A stretch of DNA of 39,578 nt from the IMG/VR virus record IMGVR_UViG_3300020202_000155, positions 1 through 39,578 of that record. One strand, given 5' to 3'. The DNA comes from a virus. Under the pieces are notes generated by a model. The model made no database searches and was not told where the DNA came from. It saw nothing but the letters and a program-made list of their open reading frames with translations. Position numbers and translations under genes: made by a program. Of the stretch, positions 1 through 8,446 are shown piece by piece (the stretch's first letter is position 1; the number at the start of each line of letters is the position of its first letter).

Positions 1-1120
1 TCCCGTTGGGAGACACCGCCTGGTCCGCCGTGCGGGAGATGGTTCCGCCCGCCGTCCACGCCGCGTGGTCCATCTCCTCCGTCCGGACGAGCAGATTGGT
101 GGCCGCCTTCTCCACGAGGAGGCCGCTCGCGCCCCAGCACTCCTGGCTGTTCGCAACGAAGTTGCCATTGTCGGAGGCGTTCGCGCAGTAGACGGACGAG
201 GCCCGGGTGTGAGTGAGGGCCTCGCTTGCGCTGCCGGTGAGTTGGGCGTGCGCGGTGGCATTCATCGCAGCGATGGTTGCGTCGGACAGGACTCCATCCG
301 TCACGAAGGCGTTGCGGATGTAGTAGCCCTCGGTGACGCCAGCCGAGCACGAGCCCGCGGCGGTGCACTTGGCTCCGATGGACCACGGGGTGCTCGCAGC
401 GGTGATGGGGCCTGCGGCGTTGGTGACTCGCTGGGCCGTCAGCTCGACGCCGTCGCTGTAGTACTTCATCACCGAAGTGCCGTTGCCGACGAAGTCGTAC
501 GTCCCGACGAGGAACTCCCACCGTCCGAAAGTCGGGCCCGACTCCGTCGCGGTGTGCGCTGCGCTGTTGATGGTGAAGAGCCGGTCCGAAGTCGTGTGCA
601 GCGCGGCCACCTGATTCGTGCCGGCGTTGTTCATCTTGGCCAGGAAGTGCTTCGCGCTGCCGGCCGACTCAGGCACGAACACCACGACCCCGAAGCTGAA
701 GTCACCGGCCGGCGAGGCCACATTGCCCGTCTTGTACGCGCCCGTTCCGCTGGCGAAGTCGATGGTGTCGTAGTCGTTGCAGTCGGTGCCGTCCGGGCAG
801 AAGGTACGCAACTGGCCGGACACGGCATCCCCGGACGCCGACAACTCCATGCCGGCGGACGCGATGGAGGTGCCGTCACCCGAGAGGCAGAAGTAGCTGC
901 CCGAGAAGGCCGAGGAGTGGGTGCTGCAGAAGTCCTCATTCGCCGTGTCCGCCCCGGCTCCGGACTCAGGCAGCAGCTCGAGAAGCGCCAAAGCAACGGA
1001 AGTCGCGTCGTGAATACGGTTGGCCACGAACATGCGTGTGCCCTCCGTAGAGGCCAAGCTTGCGCCCGCCGCGCTACTGAGTAGCGCAAGAGCTAGCAAG
1101 ATGCTCTTGCGCATACTCAT
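1..1120 (-). CDS. Exported lectin-like (LamG/concanavalin-type) protein, C-terminus cut by window edge
   Basis: The frame is open from an ATG at 1120 to the window edge (373 codons). The ATG overlaps the stop of the upstream gene (ATGA) and follows a GGGAGG ribosome site. Residues 1-24 form a signal peptide: basic MSMRKS, a hydrophobic alanine/leucine core, then a small-residue cleavage region. The rest is beta-rich, with the spacing of a jelly-roll domain (FGRWEFLVGTYDF, YYSDGVELT, YYIRNAFVTDG), and a second module starts near residue 335 (ATNLLVRTEEMDHAAW), a pattern common in phage tail and carbohydrate-binding proteins. Eight cysteines are visible, an even number that suits disulfides in an exported protein. 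It is the last visible gene of the virion operon, where receptor-binding proteins often lie. Domain family and role are inferred. Confidence 0.75.
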   Translation of the reverse strand, partial: MSMRKSILLALALLSSAAGASLASTEGTRMFVANRIHDATSVALALLELLPESGAGADTANEDFCSTHSSAFSGSYFCLSGDGTSIASAGMELSASGDAVSGQLRTFCPDGTDCNDYDTIDFASGTGAYKTGNVASPAGDFSFGVVVFVPESAGSAKHFLAKMNNAGTNQVAALHTTSDRLFTINSAAHTATESGPTFGRWEFLVGTYDFVGNGTSVMKYYSDGVELTAQRVTNAAGPITAASTPWSIGAKCTAAGSCSAGVTEGYYIRNAFVTDGVLSDATIAAMNATAHAQLTGSASEALTHTRASSVYCANASDNGNFVANSQECWGASGLLVEKAATNLLVRTEEMDHAAWTAGGTISRTADQAVSPNG

Positions 1121-1521
1121 CGCACCTCCCACACATTGCACGTGGTAGTGCCGCTGCCCAGGATGACGTACACCTTCGTGTCGCTAGCCTCGGGTGTGAA
1201 GTACACGTTCTTGTTCGCCTCGATGGGCAGACCCATATTGGTGCTGGACGTAGTCGCAGTCCCGTTGTTGTCGTCCGCTCGGAAGTACGCCGCCGCCCCG
1301 CAGTTGATGATGTGCGGGCCTCCGTAGCTCAAGGCCAAATTCGCGACGCTCGTGCTGGCAGATATGCTGCCCTTCCACTTCGGGCTGCCATTCAGCCGGT
1401 GAATGACCTCGGAGGTCGTCATAGTGCGCGCCGGCACGGCGTCTGCGGTAGGCGCAAAGAGGGCGGCGGCGATAGCGAGCAGCCCGGCGGCGACGGCGAA
1501 CTTCATCAGGTGCTTTTTCAC
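1117..1521 (-). CDS. Small exported protein, unknown function
   Basis: 134 residues from a GTG at 1521 that overlaps the stop of the 1428-residue gene (GTGA). The N-terminus MKKHLMKFAVAAGLLAIAAA is a clear Sec signal peptide and a cleavage site after about residue 28 (PTADA) is plausible. The mature part is about 105 residues, rich in small polar residues and likely beta, with exactly two cysteines (INCGAA and TTCNVW) that could form one disulfide. No family is recognised. It sits between a large internal virion-type protein and a second signal-peptide protein, so it may be a tail-tip or host-surface component, but nothing in the sequence proves that. Confidence 0.8.
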   Translation of the reverse strand: MKKHLMKFAVAAGLLAIAAALFAPTADAVPARTMTTSEVIHRLNGSPKWKGSISASTSVANLALSYGGPHIINCGAAAYFRADDNNGTATTSSTNMGLPIEANKNVYFTPEASDTKVYVILGSGTTTCNVWEVR

Positions 1522-4500
1522 GGTGTGTTCTCCTTCTGCTGGGCTGCTTCAACTTTATCACTCGCTTCGCCGAAGCGCTTCATGTCGGCGAGTTGCTGCT
1601 CACGGATGGCTTCGACGAGGCGCTTCTTCTCCGCATCAGGACGCGTCGACTGCATCACCGAGCGAATCATTCCTTTGTAGTCCCGCATCTGCCCGCGGAA
1701 CTCGCGCATCTTGCCGAAGGCCGCAGGTGAGTCGCCCGGCGTCACGCCCGGTACGCTGACAGTGCCGACGATGGGCGCGCCCGCCGCTCGCTGAGCAGCT
1801 GAAAAGCCGCTCATCGGCTCCTCTGTGCGCCGGAGTGTGTCACCTGGCAGCACGCTGTTGCCCGTGCGGCGAGCAATCTCTCGCGCCTCGTTGATGACGC
1901 CCGGGATGGCCCCCTTCTTGGCCGCATCCATCAGCACTCGCACGACGCCCTCTTCACCCGGCAACACGCGCTGCTCGTACGTCATGTCGCGCCGGATGCC
2001 GGCCTTCGTCAGCCAGGCGTCGACCGCCTCCTCTGTCACGCCGCCCGCGAACGGGAGCTTGAGGAAGTTGCCGAGCACCTTCTTGAAGATGCTGTCTGAC
2101 GGGTGCCCGGTGAGAAACCGCGCCGGCCCAATCCACGGAGTGAAGTCGTAGAAGTGCGGCACCATCTTGCCGTCCTTCACGTCTCCCCACGGCATGGCAA
2201 CCATCAGCGGGCGATATGCAGCTCCTGAGTCCTTGCGGAGCGCGAGAGCCGCCTCGACTTCTTCGTCGGTGACGCCGTTGTCTCGGCGCCACATGCCGAG
2301 CAGGCCCTTGTTGCCGAAGATGCCGTATAGCGCCGCAGCATGCGCCGCCATTCGGAGTGGCAAGTCCCACTCACCCTTCGCGATGCGAGAGGCCAGCTGC
2401 GCGTGGATACGCACGTCCTCCATCGCGTATGTGGCGTACGGAGCCAGCAGACTGAACGGCGTCTTGCGAATCGTCTGCGCCAGCGGCACAGGCGCTTGCG
2501 GGTTGGGGAAGCTGATGTTCACCCGGTACGCGGCTTCGCGCGCGGCGTCCTCCAGCGCCATACCCTTCTTGAGGAACTTCTGGCGCAGCGCGATGTAGTT
2601 GGCCAGCTTGAACATCCGGTCGATGAGGTCGTACCCACTGAGCGCCTTGTCGCGCGCGGTGGTGATGTACTCGCCCATGCGATGGAGCATGCTGTGCGCG
2701 TCCCCTCCACTCTTGATGATGCGCTCCAGCTCGCGAGCGACCTTGCTCTGTGGTCCGGTCACCTCGGAGGCAACCAGCCCGGGAATGTCGACACCGAACT
2801 GCCGAGCTTCCAAGAGGAGGTTGCCGATGCCCCCGCCGTCCCTGCGAAACTCGCGCATGGCGAGCCAAGCCAACCGGAAGTACCGAGCGGTGTGCATCGG
2901 CCGCAACAGCTGAATGCCGCCTGCGTACACCGAGTACATCCAGTTGCCCATGAGGGCGTTCATCCACTGGCGAGGCCCGCCGAGGGCGACTTGGAAGCCC
3001 TTCACTAAGCCGCCAAAGGCCTGCCACACGCCAAACGGGGCGTCGATAGCTTTGGGTGCGTGCACCAGCTCCGCCATCTCTGGGCGCACGTAGCCACCAG
3101 CGGCGTGTCCGAAGAGGCGCTTGTTGTCTGGCACTTCGACGGTGTGCTCTACCGTCGGCGTTCTGGAGAAGTACTGCGGGTTGCTGGTCACGTCTTGCCA
3201 CAACGTGAGGTTGGCAGCGATGGCTCGCTGCTTGGCCAGCGACATAGCGACGCGCACCGTGCCTGACGTCTCCTCGCCCAGCAGGCGGCGAATGGGCAGC
3301 GGAATTTTATCGTTACGCTTCAGCAGGTTCTTCCAGCTAGGTAGCGGCAGCTTGCTCGCAGCGAACGCCTCGACTGGGTCGGGTGCGTTGAGGATGTTGT
3401 TCACTTCGCGCGCGATGGCTGCGTCAGTCCATGCACGTCCGACCTTCTTGTGCTCGGCGATGAGGAACTTCACTGCGTCGGAGATGACATCTCGCGGCAC
3501 CATCTCCGCCCAGCGACCCTTCGGCAGGTAGTGCGCGCGGTACACGCGCGCCACGTACTGGTCGATACGCCCGGCGTCGCGCAGAGAGATGAGGTCAGAT
3601 GGAATGCCGCCCAACGCGGCAATGCGGCGGTCGAGTTCCATCGACTCTTCGAGCAGCTTATCGAACGTCTTGCGCACCCGCGGCCACACGTCCGGGTGCC
3701 GTGCAGCCATGTCGTCGGAGGTCATCCTGCCTGCAGCTAGCTTGCCGACGTCCAGGTCGAAGTCGCTCCACAACTTCTTGTCAGGCAACAGTTTGCGGAG
3801 AGCGCGGAACGTACTGTCCACGTTCTCCATGTTCTTCGCTGCCTGCGCCTGTAGGATGCGCTGGTTGAGGTCGCGGCTGAAGCGCAGGTGAGTGGGCAGC
3901 AAGTGCTTCCACAGCCTGTCCATCACGCCCGGACGAGCGCTCTTCTGTGTCGCCTGCACAAGATTAATGATGTGTGAAACGTCCTCCACGTCATGCGCTG
4001 GCAGCTGCCCGGCCTTCACAGCGGGTGCGGCTGGAATGGTGGGCGGCAGCAACTGGCTATTCTGCGCTACGTGGATGTTGGGCATCCGGATGTCGGGCTC
4101 GTTGCGCAGGTACGCATCGAAGACGGCATCGATGTCCTTCTGCGGGAGCTTGCCGGCGGCGCCGCTTGGAACGGGACCGAAAATCTTCAGCTCGTCCGCG
4201 ATGTCCATCTCACCCGTCTTGGGCTCTGCGGCTTGCAAACGCACCGCGCCTGTTTCATCGACCACCACGGCCACAGGTGCCTGCTTGATGCCCGGCGGCG
4301 GAGCGTCGAGGTCGGGCGAAGCGGACACCCCGGAGTCCTTGGTGATGACCGCCACCGGACGCTTGGCCGACACCGTCTCCGCACGAGACTTGCCCGCTCC
4401 GCGCAGGAGCTTCTCGCCGGGCTCCTGCATCATCACCATCTGGAACGAGTAGTCAGGCAGCTTGGCAGCGGCTTCGGCTGCCTCGCGCGTGAGGATGTAG

Positions 4501-5804
4501 TCGGTGAGTCCGTGCTTCTGCATCAGCTGCTTGTACTTTTGTGCATCCTCGTACGACCGAATGGGCATGGCGCTAGTTGTGGCTGCGCCGTTCACGTTCA
4601 TCTCGGTGAAGCGCGCGACGAGGCTGCCCGTCTCGTCCGTCTCCAGTGAGACGATGCCGGGCTTGAAGCTCTTCTCATTCGCCTTCACGTACGTTGGGGC
4701 AAACGCACTCTCGGAGAGCGCCGGCGTCGAGGTGCTGGCTTCAGTAGGCGGCCGCGCCTGAACACCTTGCGGGTGCTTCACGAGAGGCGAGTACTCGCGA
4801 ATGGTGTCCGGCTCGGGTAGTGACACCTTGCGCAGCTCGTCCGCCATGGCTGCGCCGCCCTCGCGGGTGACGAGCGCGATGACCCCGTGGCCGGCGGCCC
4901 CGAATACCCCTCCTGCCGCCGCTCCGTGCTCTACACGCTCGCCCTCTTTGCCCAGCGTGCTGAAGGTGCCCATTGCTGCGCCTTCGACGACGCCCCCCGC
5001 AGTGCGCCCGGCAACCTCCGCGCCTTTCGTCAGTACCTTGCCGAGCAGTGGTGAGCGCTGCGCTAGCGCTGCAACTTTCGGTGCTGCCTGTACTGCGGCT
5101 TTTGCGGCCTGCCCTGCGCGTACGCCAGTGTTGACGGGATTGAAAAAGAACCCCGGCACCGTGCCGAGCCCGTAGGTGACAGCTTGTGCGGCTGTGGCAC
5201 CCGCTTCCCCGAGCGCGTCCTCCAGCGCAGCCACGCCCCGGCGAGCGTTCTCCTCGGGCATCTTGTCTGCCCACTTCTCACCGAGCGCCGGCTGCAGCGC
5301 TCTTCGCGTGAGCAGCTCCTTCACGTCAGCATTCTCGCCAATGGGCGCGTCGAGGATAGGCTCGCGCACAGCCTGTACGATGGCGTCTCCAACGGCCTGC
5401 GCAGGCGGGACGAGCACCCTCTCCTTGAACTCGTTCAACCTGTCCAGCTCGGTATCGACGTACGCCTTGCCCGCCTGCATTGCCATGCTCGGCAGCTTCT
5501 TGGCGAAGTCCATCGCTCCGGCAGCGGCCTTCCCAAAGTCGAAGCCGGAGATGAGCGGCTGTGGCGGAGCCGCGGGCGGAGTCGGCATCGGGACGACCTT
5601 GTCGATGCGCGGCGTGCCCACGACAACCGTGAGCCCGTCCTCCAACTCCGGCGTGTGCAGCAGCCTCGTGTCATCGTTGGACACTGCCTGCTTCGCCTGC
5701 TCGAAGAGCGCGGCAAGGTTCTCCTGCTCGCTGTCAGGCGGCGTTTCTTGCGTCTGAGCGGCAGCTTTCGCCTGCTCGAACAGGGCCTTGAGGTCGTCGG
5801 ACAT
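1518..5804 (-). CDS. Very large internal virion / ejection-type protein (1428 aa)
   Basis: ATG at 5804 follows the TAA of the preceding gene directly. The protein begins with two copies of a short helical motif (LKALFEQAKAAAQ and LAALFEQAKQAVS, residues about 5-42). A proline-rich linker follows, then an alanine/glycine-rich stretch (about 90-310) that may be amphipathic or membrane-active, a beta-looking middle, and a long helical C-terminal half with patches such as LGGPRQWMNALMGNWMYSVY. Position after the nozzle and smaller internal genes, and the size, fit the DNA-ejection proteins carried inside podovirus heads; similar long phage proteins carry polyvalent-protein-associated domains. I see no lytic transglycosylase or protease motif. 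Role inferred from size and context. Confidence 0.75.
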   Translation of the reverse strand: MSDDLKALFEQAKAAAQTQETPPDSEQENLAALFEQAKQAVSNDDTRLLHTPELEDGLTVVVGTPRIDKVVPMPTPPAAPPQPLISGFDFGKAAAGAMDFAKKLPSMAMQAGKAYVDTELDRLNEFKERVLVPPAQAVGDAIVQAVREPILDAPIGENADVKELLTRRALQPALGEKWADKMPEENARRGVAALEDALGEAGATAAQAVTYGLGTVPGFFFNPVNTGVRAGQAAKAAVQAAPKVAALAQRSPLLGKVLTKGAEVAGRTAGGVVEGAAMGTFSTLGKEGERVEHGAAAGGVFGAAGHGVIALVTREGGAAMADELRKVSLPEPDTIREYSPLVKHPQGVQARPPTEASTSTPALSESAFAPTYVKANEKSFKPGIVSLETDETGSLVARFTEMNVNGAATTSAMPIRSYEDAQKYKQLMQKHGLTDYILTREAAEAAAKLPDYSFQMVMMQEPGEKLLRGAGKSRAETVSAKRPVAVITKDSGVSASPDLDAPPPGIKQAPVAVVVDETGAVRLQAAEPKTGEMDIADELKIFGPVPSGAAGKLPQKDIDAVFDAYLRNEPDIRMPNIHVAQNSQLLPPTIPAAPAVKAGQLPAHDVEDVSHIINLVQATQKSARPGVMDRLWKHLLPTHLRFSRDLNQRILQAQAAKNMENVDSTFRALRKLLPDKKLWSDFDLDVGKLAAGRMTSDDMAARHPDVWPRVRKTFDKLLEESMELDRRIAALGGIPSDLISLRDAGRIDQYVARVYRAHYLPKGRWAEMVPRDVISDAVKFLIAEHKKVGRAWTDAAIAREVNNILNAPDPVEAFAASKLPLPSWKNLLKRNDKIPLPIRRLLGEETSGTVRVAMSLAKQRAIAANLTLWQDVTSNPQYFSRTPTVEHTVEVPDNKRLFGHAAGGYVRPEMAELVHAPKAIDAPFGVWQAFGGLVKGFQVALGGPRQWMNALMGNWMYSVYAGGIQLLRPMHTARYFRLAWLAMREFRRDGGGIGNLLLEARQFGVDIPGLVASEVTGPQSKVARELERIIKSGGDAHSMLHRMGEYITTARDKALSGYDLIDRMFKLANYIALRQKFLKKGMALEDAAREAAYRVNISFPNPQAPVPLAQTIRKTPFSLLAPYATYAMEDVRIHAQLASRIAKGEWDLPLRMAAHAAALYGIFGNKGLLGMWRRDNGVTDEEVEAALALRKDSGAAYRPLMVAMPWGDVKDGKMVPHFYDFTPWIGPARFLTGHPSDSIFKKVLGNFLKLPFAGGVTEEAVDAWLTKAGIRRDMTYEQRVLPGEEGVVRVLMDAAKKGAIPGVINEAREIARRTGNSVLPGDTLRRTEEPMSGFSAAQRAAGAPIVGTVSVPGVTPGDSPAAFGKMREFRGQMRDYKGMIRSVMQSTRPDAEKKRLVEAIREQQLADMKRFGEASDKVEAAQQKENTP

Positions 5805-6797
5805 TTACTCAATCCCGTAGCTACCGTCTGCGTACTTGACGACGTACTTCCCAGGCTGCTGTGGATGCGGGTACTTCTCGATGGCGCTCTTCTGCGCAGG
5901 ACCGCGCGGTTTGGTGCGGGTCGTGCTGCTCGTCTTGTTGACGATGTTCGGCTCTGGCGCTGCGTCGTCCTGCTTCGGCGCTACGCCTGCACGCCGGTAG
6001 AAGTTCTGCAGGATGGTCGTGACTTCGGGCTCCAGCTCTCGCTCAGCCTGCTCCAGGTTCGCGACGTAGTTCTTCATCTCCTCCCCGAAGGGCATCTCAT
6101 TCAGCGCGATGCGTGAGCGGTTCAGCTGCTCTCGCGCAGCGAGCAATTCGCGGAGCGCCAGCTCTGCCGCCTTGGCGTCCTTAGCCTGTGAGTGAGAAGT
6201 GTTGAACTGGCGAACGCTCTCCTTGAGCTTCATCAGCGCGATGGCGTAGTCATTTGCCATGCGGGCGTCAGCCGTCTTGGCAACCCCGCCCGCAATCTCC
6301 TTGCGCGTCTCGTTGCCCGCAGCAGAGCGCTTGTTCTTCCCCTCTTCGGCCATCTCCAGCAGCGCCTTGCGGTCGGCAAAGCTCATTCCCTGCGGCCTGA
6401 AATGTAGAGGCGCCTGCTCCATCAGCTTGCGATACGCAGCCTGTGTCTTCGGCATCGGGTCGTTCGCTCGCCGAGAGACGACGGGACGGCTGTCAAGACC
6501 GCCCATCGGCTGGCGCGGAGTGACAGGGCGCACGCCCTCTGGCAGGCCGGGGCCCATACCGAGGCCGAGACCGGCCTCGGGCACGAACTGCGGCGCCAGA
6601 GCGGGAGCACCGAAGTTGACCGGCTCGGGTATAGGCACACCCATCTCGCCGAGAATCGTCCGAGCAATTGCCTCCTGTGTCGGGTCGATTGGCCGGTTGC
6701 GCTCAGCTTCCGCGCGGCGCAGCTGGCCAATACGGCTAAGCCCGGAGCCCAGCCCCTGCATCCCGCGCATCAGAAGTTCGATGTCAATTTGGTTCAC
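5805..6797 (-). CDS. Probable internal virion protein (330 aa)
   Basis: Starts at ATG 6797 and ends at a TAA touching the next start (TAAATG). The N-terminal third is helical (MRGMQGLGSGLSRIGQLRRA), followed by a proline/glycine-rich linker around residues 55-110 and a long charged helical region with coiled-coil character (about 125-250). The C-terminus is short, basic and possibly beta. There are no cysteines and no enzymatic motif. Its place between a 352-residue helical protein and the 1428-residue protein suggests one of the proteins stored in the capsid or at the portal and released on infection. No family is recognised. Confidence 0.7.
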   Translation of the reverse strand: MNQIDIELLMRGMQGLGSGLSRIGQLRRAEAERNRPIDPTQEAIARTILGEMGVPIPEPVNFGAPALAPQFVPEAGLGLGMGPGLPEGVRPVTPRQPMGGLDSRPVVSRRANDPMPKTQAAYRKLMEQAPLHFRPQGMSFADRKALLEMAEEGKNKRSAAGNETRKEIAGGVAKTADARMANDYAIALMKLKESVRQFNTSHSQAKDAKAAELALRELLAAREQLNRSRIALNEMPFGEEMKNYVANLEQAERELEPEVTTILQNFYRRAGVAPKQDDAAPEPNIVNKTSSTTRTKPRGPAQKSAIEKYPHPQQPGKYVVKYADGSYGIE

Positions 6798-6827
6798 GGC
6801 TTGCCGCCTCCAGAGCTGCTCGGGTCA

Positions 6828-7886
6828 TCAAATGCCGGCGAACAGGTCGGCCATGCCGCTGCCGAGGTCCCCCAGCCCGCCCATGATGCCGCCCAGAATT
6901 CCGGCGAAACCAGGACGCTGGGCGTCCGCAGTCATCCGAGCGATGTCCAGCTGGTTGCGACTGCCGACGTCAAACTGGTGCCGGTTCTCCATCAGCTGCA
7001 TGAGGAACTGCCGCTCCTGCGCGGACAGCTGCCGTAGAGCATGAGCCAGCTGCTGCCCGCTGAGAGCGTTGTTGTTCATCATCCCGAGGGCGTTGGCACC
7101 CAGACCCTGACGGAACTGACTGAGCTGGTTCAGCCCGTCCTGCGTGCTGCGGTTCACCTGGTCCTGCAGCACGTGCATGGACATCGGCCCTTCGATGCCG
7201 CGCATGCGTGCGGCCTGACTGACAGCGTTGCTGGCATTCCGTGCCTGCAGCTCCATCATCCGCTGCACCTCGGGGTCATTCATGTCCAGCTGCCCCGTCA
7301 TGCGGTCGTAGTAAGCCTGCAGACGCGCATTGTTCTCCGCGGTCTGCGCGTCCGCCGCTTCCTGTCGACGGACGCGCTCGGCTTCCATCTCCTCCTGCGC
7401 GGCTCGCTCCTCTGCAGTCGCTGCATTGGTGGCGGACGGTCCGCCGCGGGGGTGGTACCGCTGCCTCATCGTCGTGAGGTAGTCGTAGTACCGCTGCGCG
7501 TTCATTCGGCGCACTGCGCCAAGCGGATGAGACCGAGATGCGGCGTCCCGGGTCTCCAGCTCTCGCCTCTCCTCTGGAGAGAGCTGGCTCAGCAGATGGT
7601 CCATGTCGCTACGCGCAGTGTCCAGCCGTTGCTGGTCGGCAGCTGACCGCTGCAGCGTGACGGGACGCCCGAACATGTCTCGCGACTGCACAGACACCGA
7701 AGCAGCCGGCGTTGCCGGAGCCGAAGGCATGAGCCCCTGACCAGAAGCGGGCGCAGGGCTCGGGTCGCGCTTGCCATACGCACGCATCAGGCCTGGCTGC
7801 GGCTGCTGAGGCTGCTGCGCCGGGCGCGCCGAGAGCCCGGTGTTCTGCACCACGGGCCGGAAGAGTTCTTTGTCGTAGAGTCCCAT
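6828..7886 (-). CDS. Helical internal virion protein with glycine-rich C-terminus
   Basis: 352 residues from ATG 7886 (GAGG upstream). The first 75 residues are glutamine/proline-rich and low in complexity. Residues about 80-330 are almost all helical and rich in Q, R, E and A, with coiled-coil potential and no cysteines. The last 25 residues (GFAGILGGIMGGLGDLGSG) form a glycine-zipper-like hydrophobic tail, as seen at the ends of several phage internal or ejection proteins that enter the host envelope. It follows the exported protein gene at 7895-8446 and precedes two further internal-protein candidates. The assignment rests on composition and gene order, not on a recognised family. Confidence 0.7.
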   Translation of the reverse strand: MGLYDKELFRPVVQNTGLSARPAQQPQQPQPGLMRAYGKRDPSPAPASGQGLMPSAPATPAASVSVQSRDMFGRPVTLQRSAADQQRLDTARSDMDHLLSQLSPEERRELETRDAASRSHPLGAVRRMNAQRYYDYLTTMRQRYHPRGGPSATNAATAEERAAQEEMEAERVRRQEAADAQTAENNARLQAYYDRMTGQLDMNDPEVQRMMELQARNASNAVSQAARMRGIEGPMSMHVLQDQVNRSTQDGLNQLSQFRQGLGANALGMMNNNALSGQQLAHALRQLSAQERQFLMQLMENRHQFDVGSRNQLDIARMTADAQRPGFAGILGGIMGGLGDLGSGMADLFAGI

Positions 7887-7894
7887 TGCGCGCC

Positions 7895-8446
7895 TCAGTC
7901 GTTTTCATCCATCACGAGTAGAGAGAAACCGGTGTCAACAGCGCCGCCAGTTGCGGCTCCGCCCACATCTGCCCGGTAGCACTTGAATGTCACGTGCGGC
8001 GCTGCCGCATGGTTGATAGCGGTGACGGTGCAGAAGTTCTCGTTGCTGCCTACCGCCTGCACGAACGGCGCGAAGTTGATGTTCGCTGGGGTGTAACCTA
8101 GGTCGACTTCGTACACGCCCGTGCCGGTGCGCGTGATGGCGTCAATCTTGGAGCTGGAAATGACGCTGCACGGGGAAGAGCTGCAACTGATGGTGACGAA
8201 CGCAAACGCCTTCGGTACCAGCGCCGGAGTGGCGAGCTTGCTGTGTGCAATGGCGGCGCTGGCCGACACGTCCGCGTTCACCAGACGAGCGCCGTGACCG
8301 CCCACCATCGAGCCGTGAATGTGGCTGAAGTTGGCATTCAGGTCAGCCGCGGTGAGCACTTCGTTCGTCCAGCTCTTAATGGAGCCGGCCACGGCGGCGC
8401 CGGTGACGACGACGAAGGCAAGAATGGTGGGGAGCCAGCGCTTCAC
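7895..8446 (-). CDS. Tail-associated protein with signal peptide (183 aa)
   Basis: The GTG at 8446 overlaps the nozzle gene stop (GTGA) and has a perfect AGGAGG about 7 bases upstream; longer upstream frames lack such a site. Residues 1-22 (VKRWLPTILAFVVVTGAAVAG) are a signal peptide or membrane anchor. Then comes a motif typical of phage tail proteins (VLTAADLNANFSHIH), an alpha/beta linker (SAAIAHSKLATPALVPKAFAF) and a beta domain with four cysteines (ISCSSSPC, NFC, FKC). Downstream of the nozzle is the usual place for tail fibre or needle proteins. The signal peptide is unusual for a virion protein and is discussed as a finding. Confidence 0.78.
   Translation of the reverse strand: MKRWLPTILAFVVVTGAAVAGSIKSWTNEVLTAADLNANFSHIHGSMVGGHGARLVNADVSASAAIAHSKLATPALVPKAFAFVTISCSSSPCSVISSSKIDAITRTGTGVYEVDLGYTPANINFAPFVQAVGSNENFCTVTAINHAAAPHVTFKCYRADVGGAATGGAVDTGFSLLVMDEND

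Noticed and set aside
65-1084. 339-codon plus-strand frame at the left edge
   Set aside because: It is antisense to the exported lectin-like gene, whose minus frame has a signal peptide, ribosome site and overlap with its neighbour.
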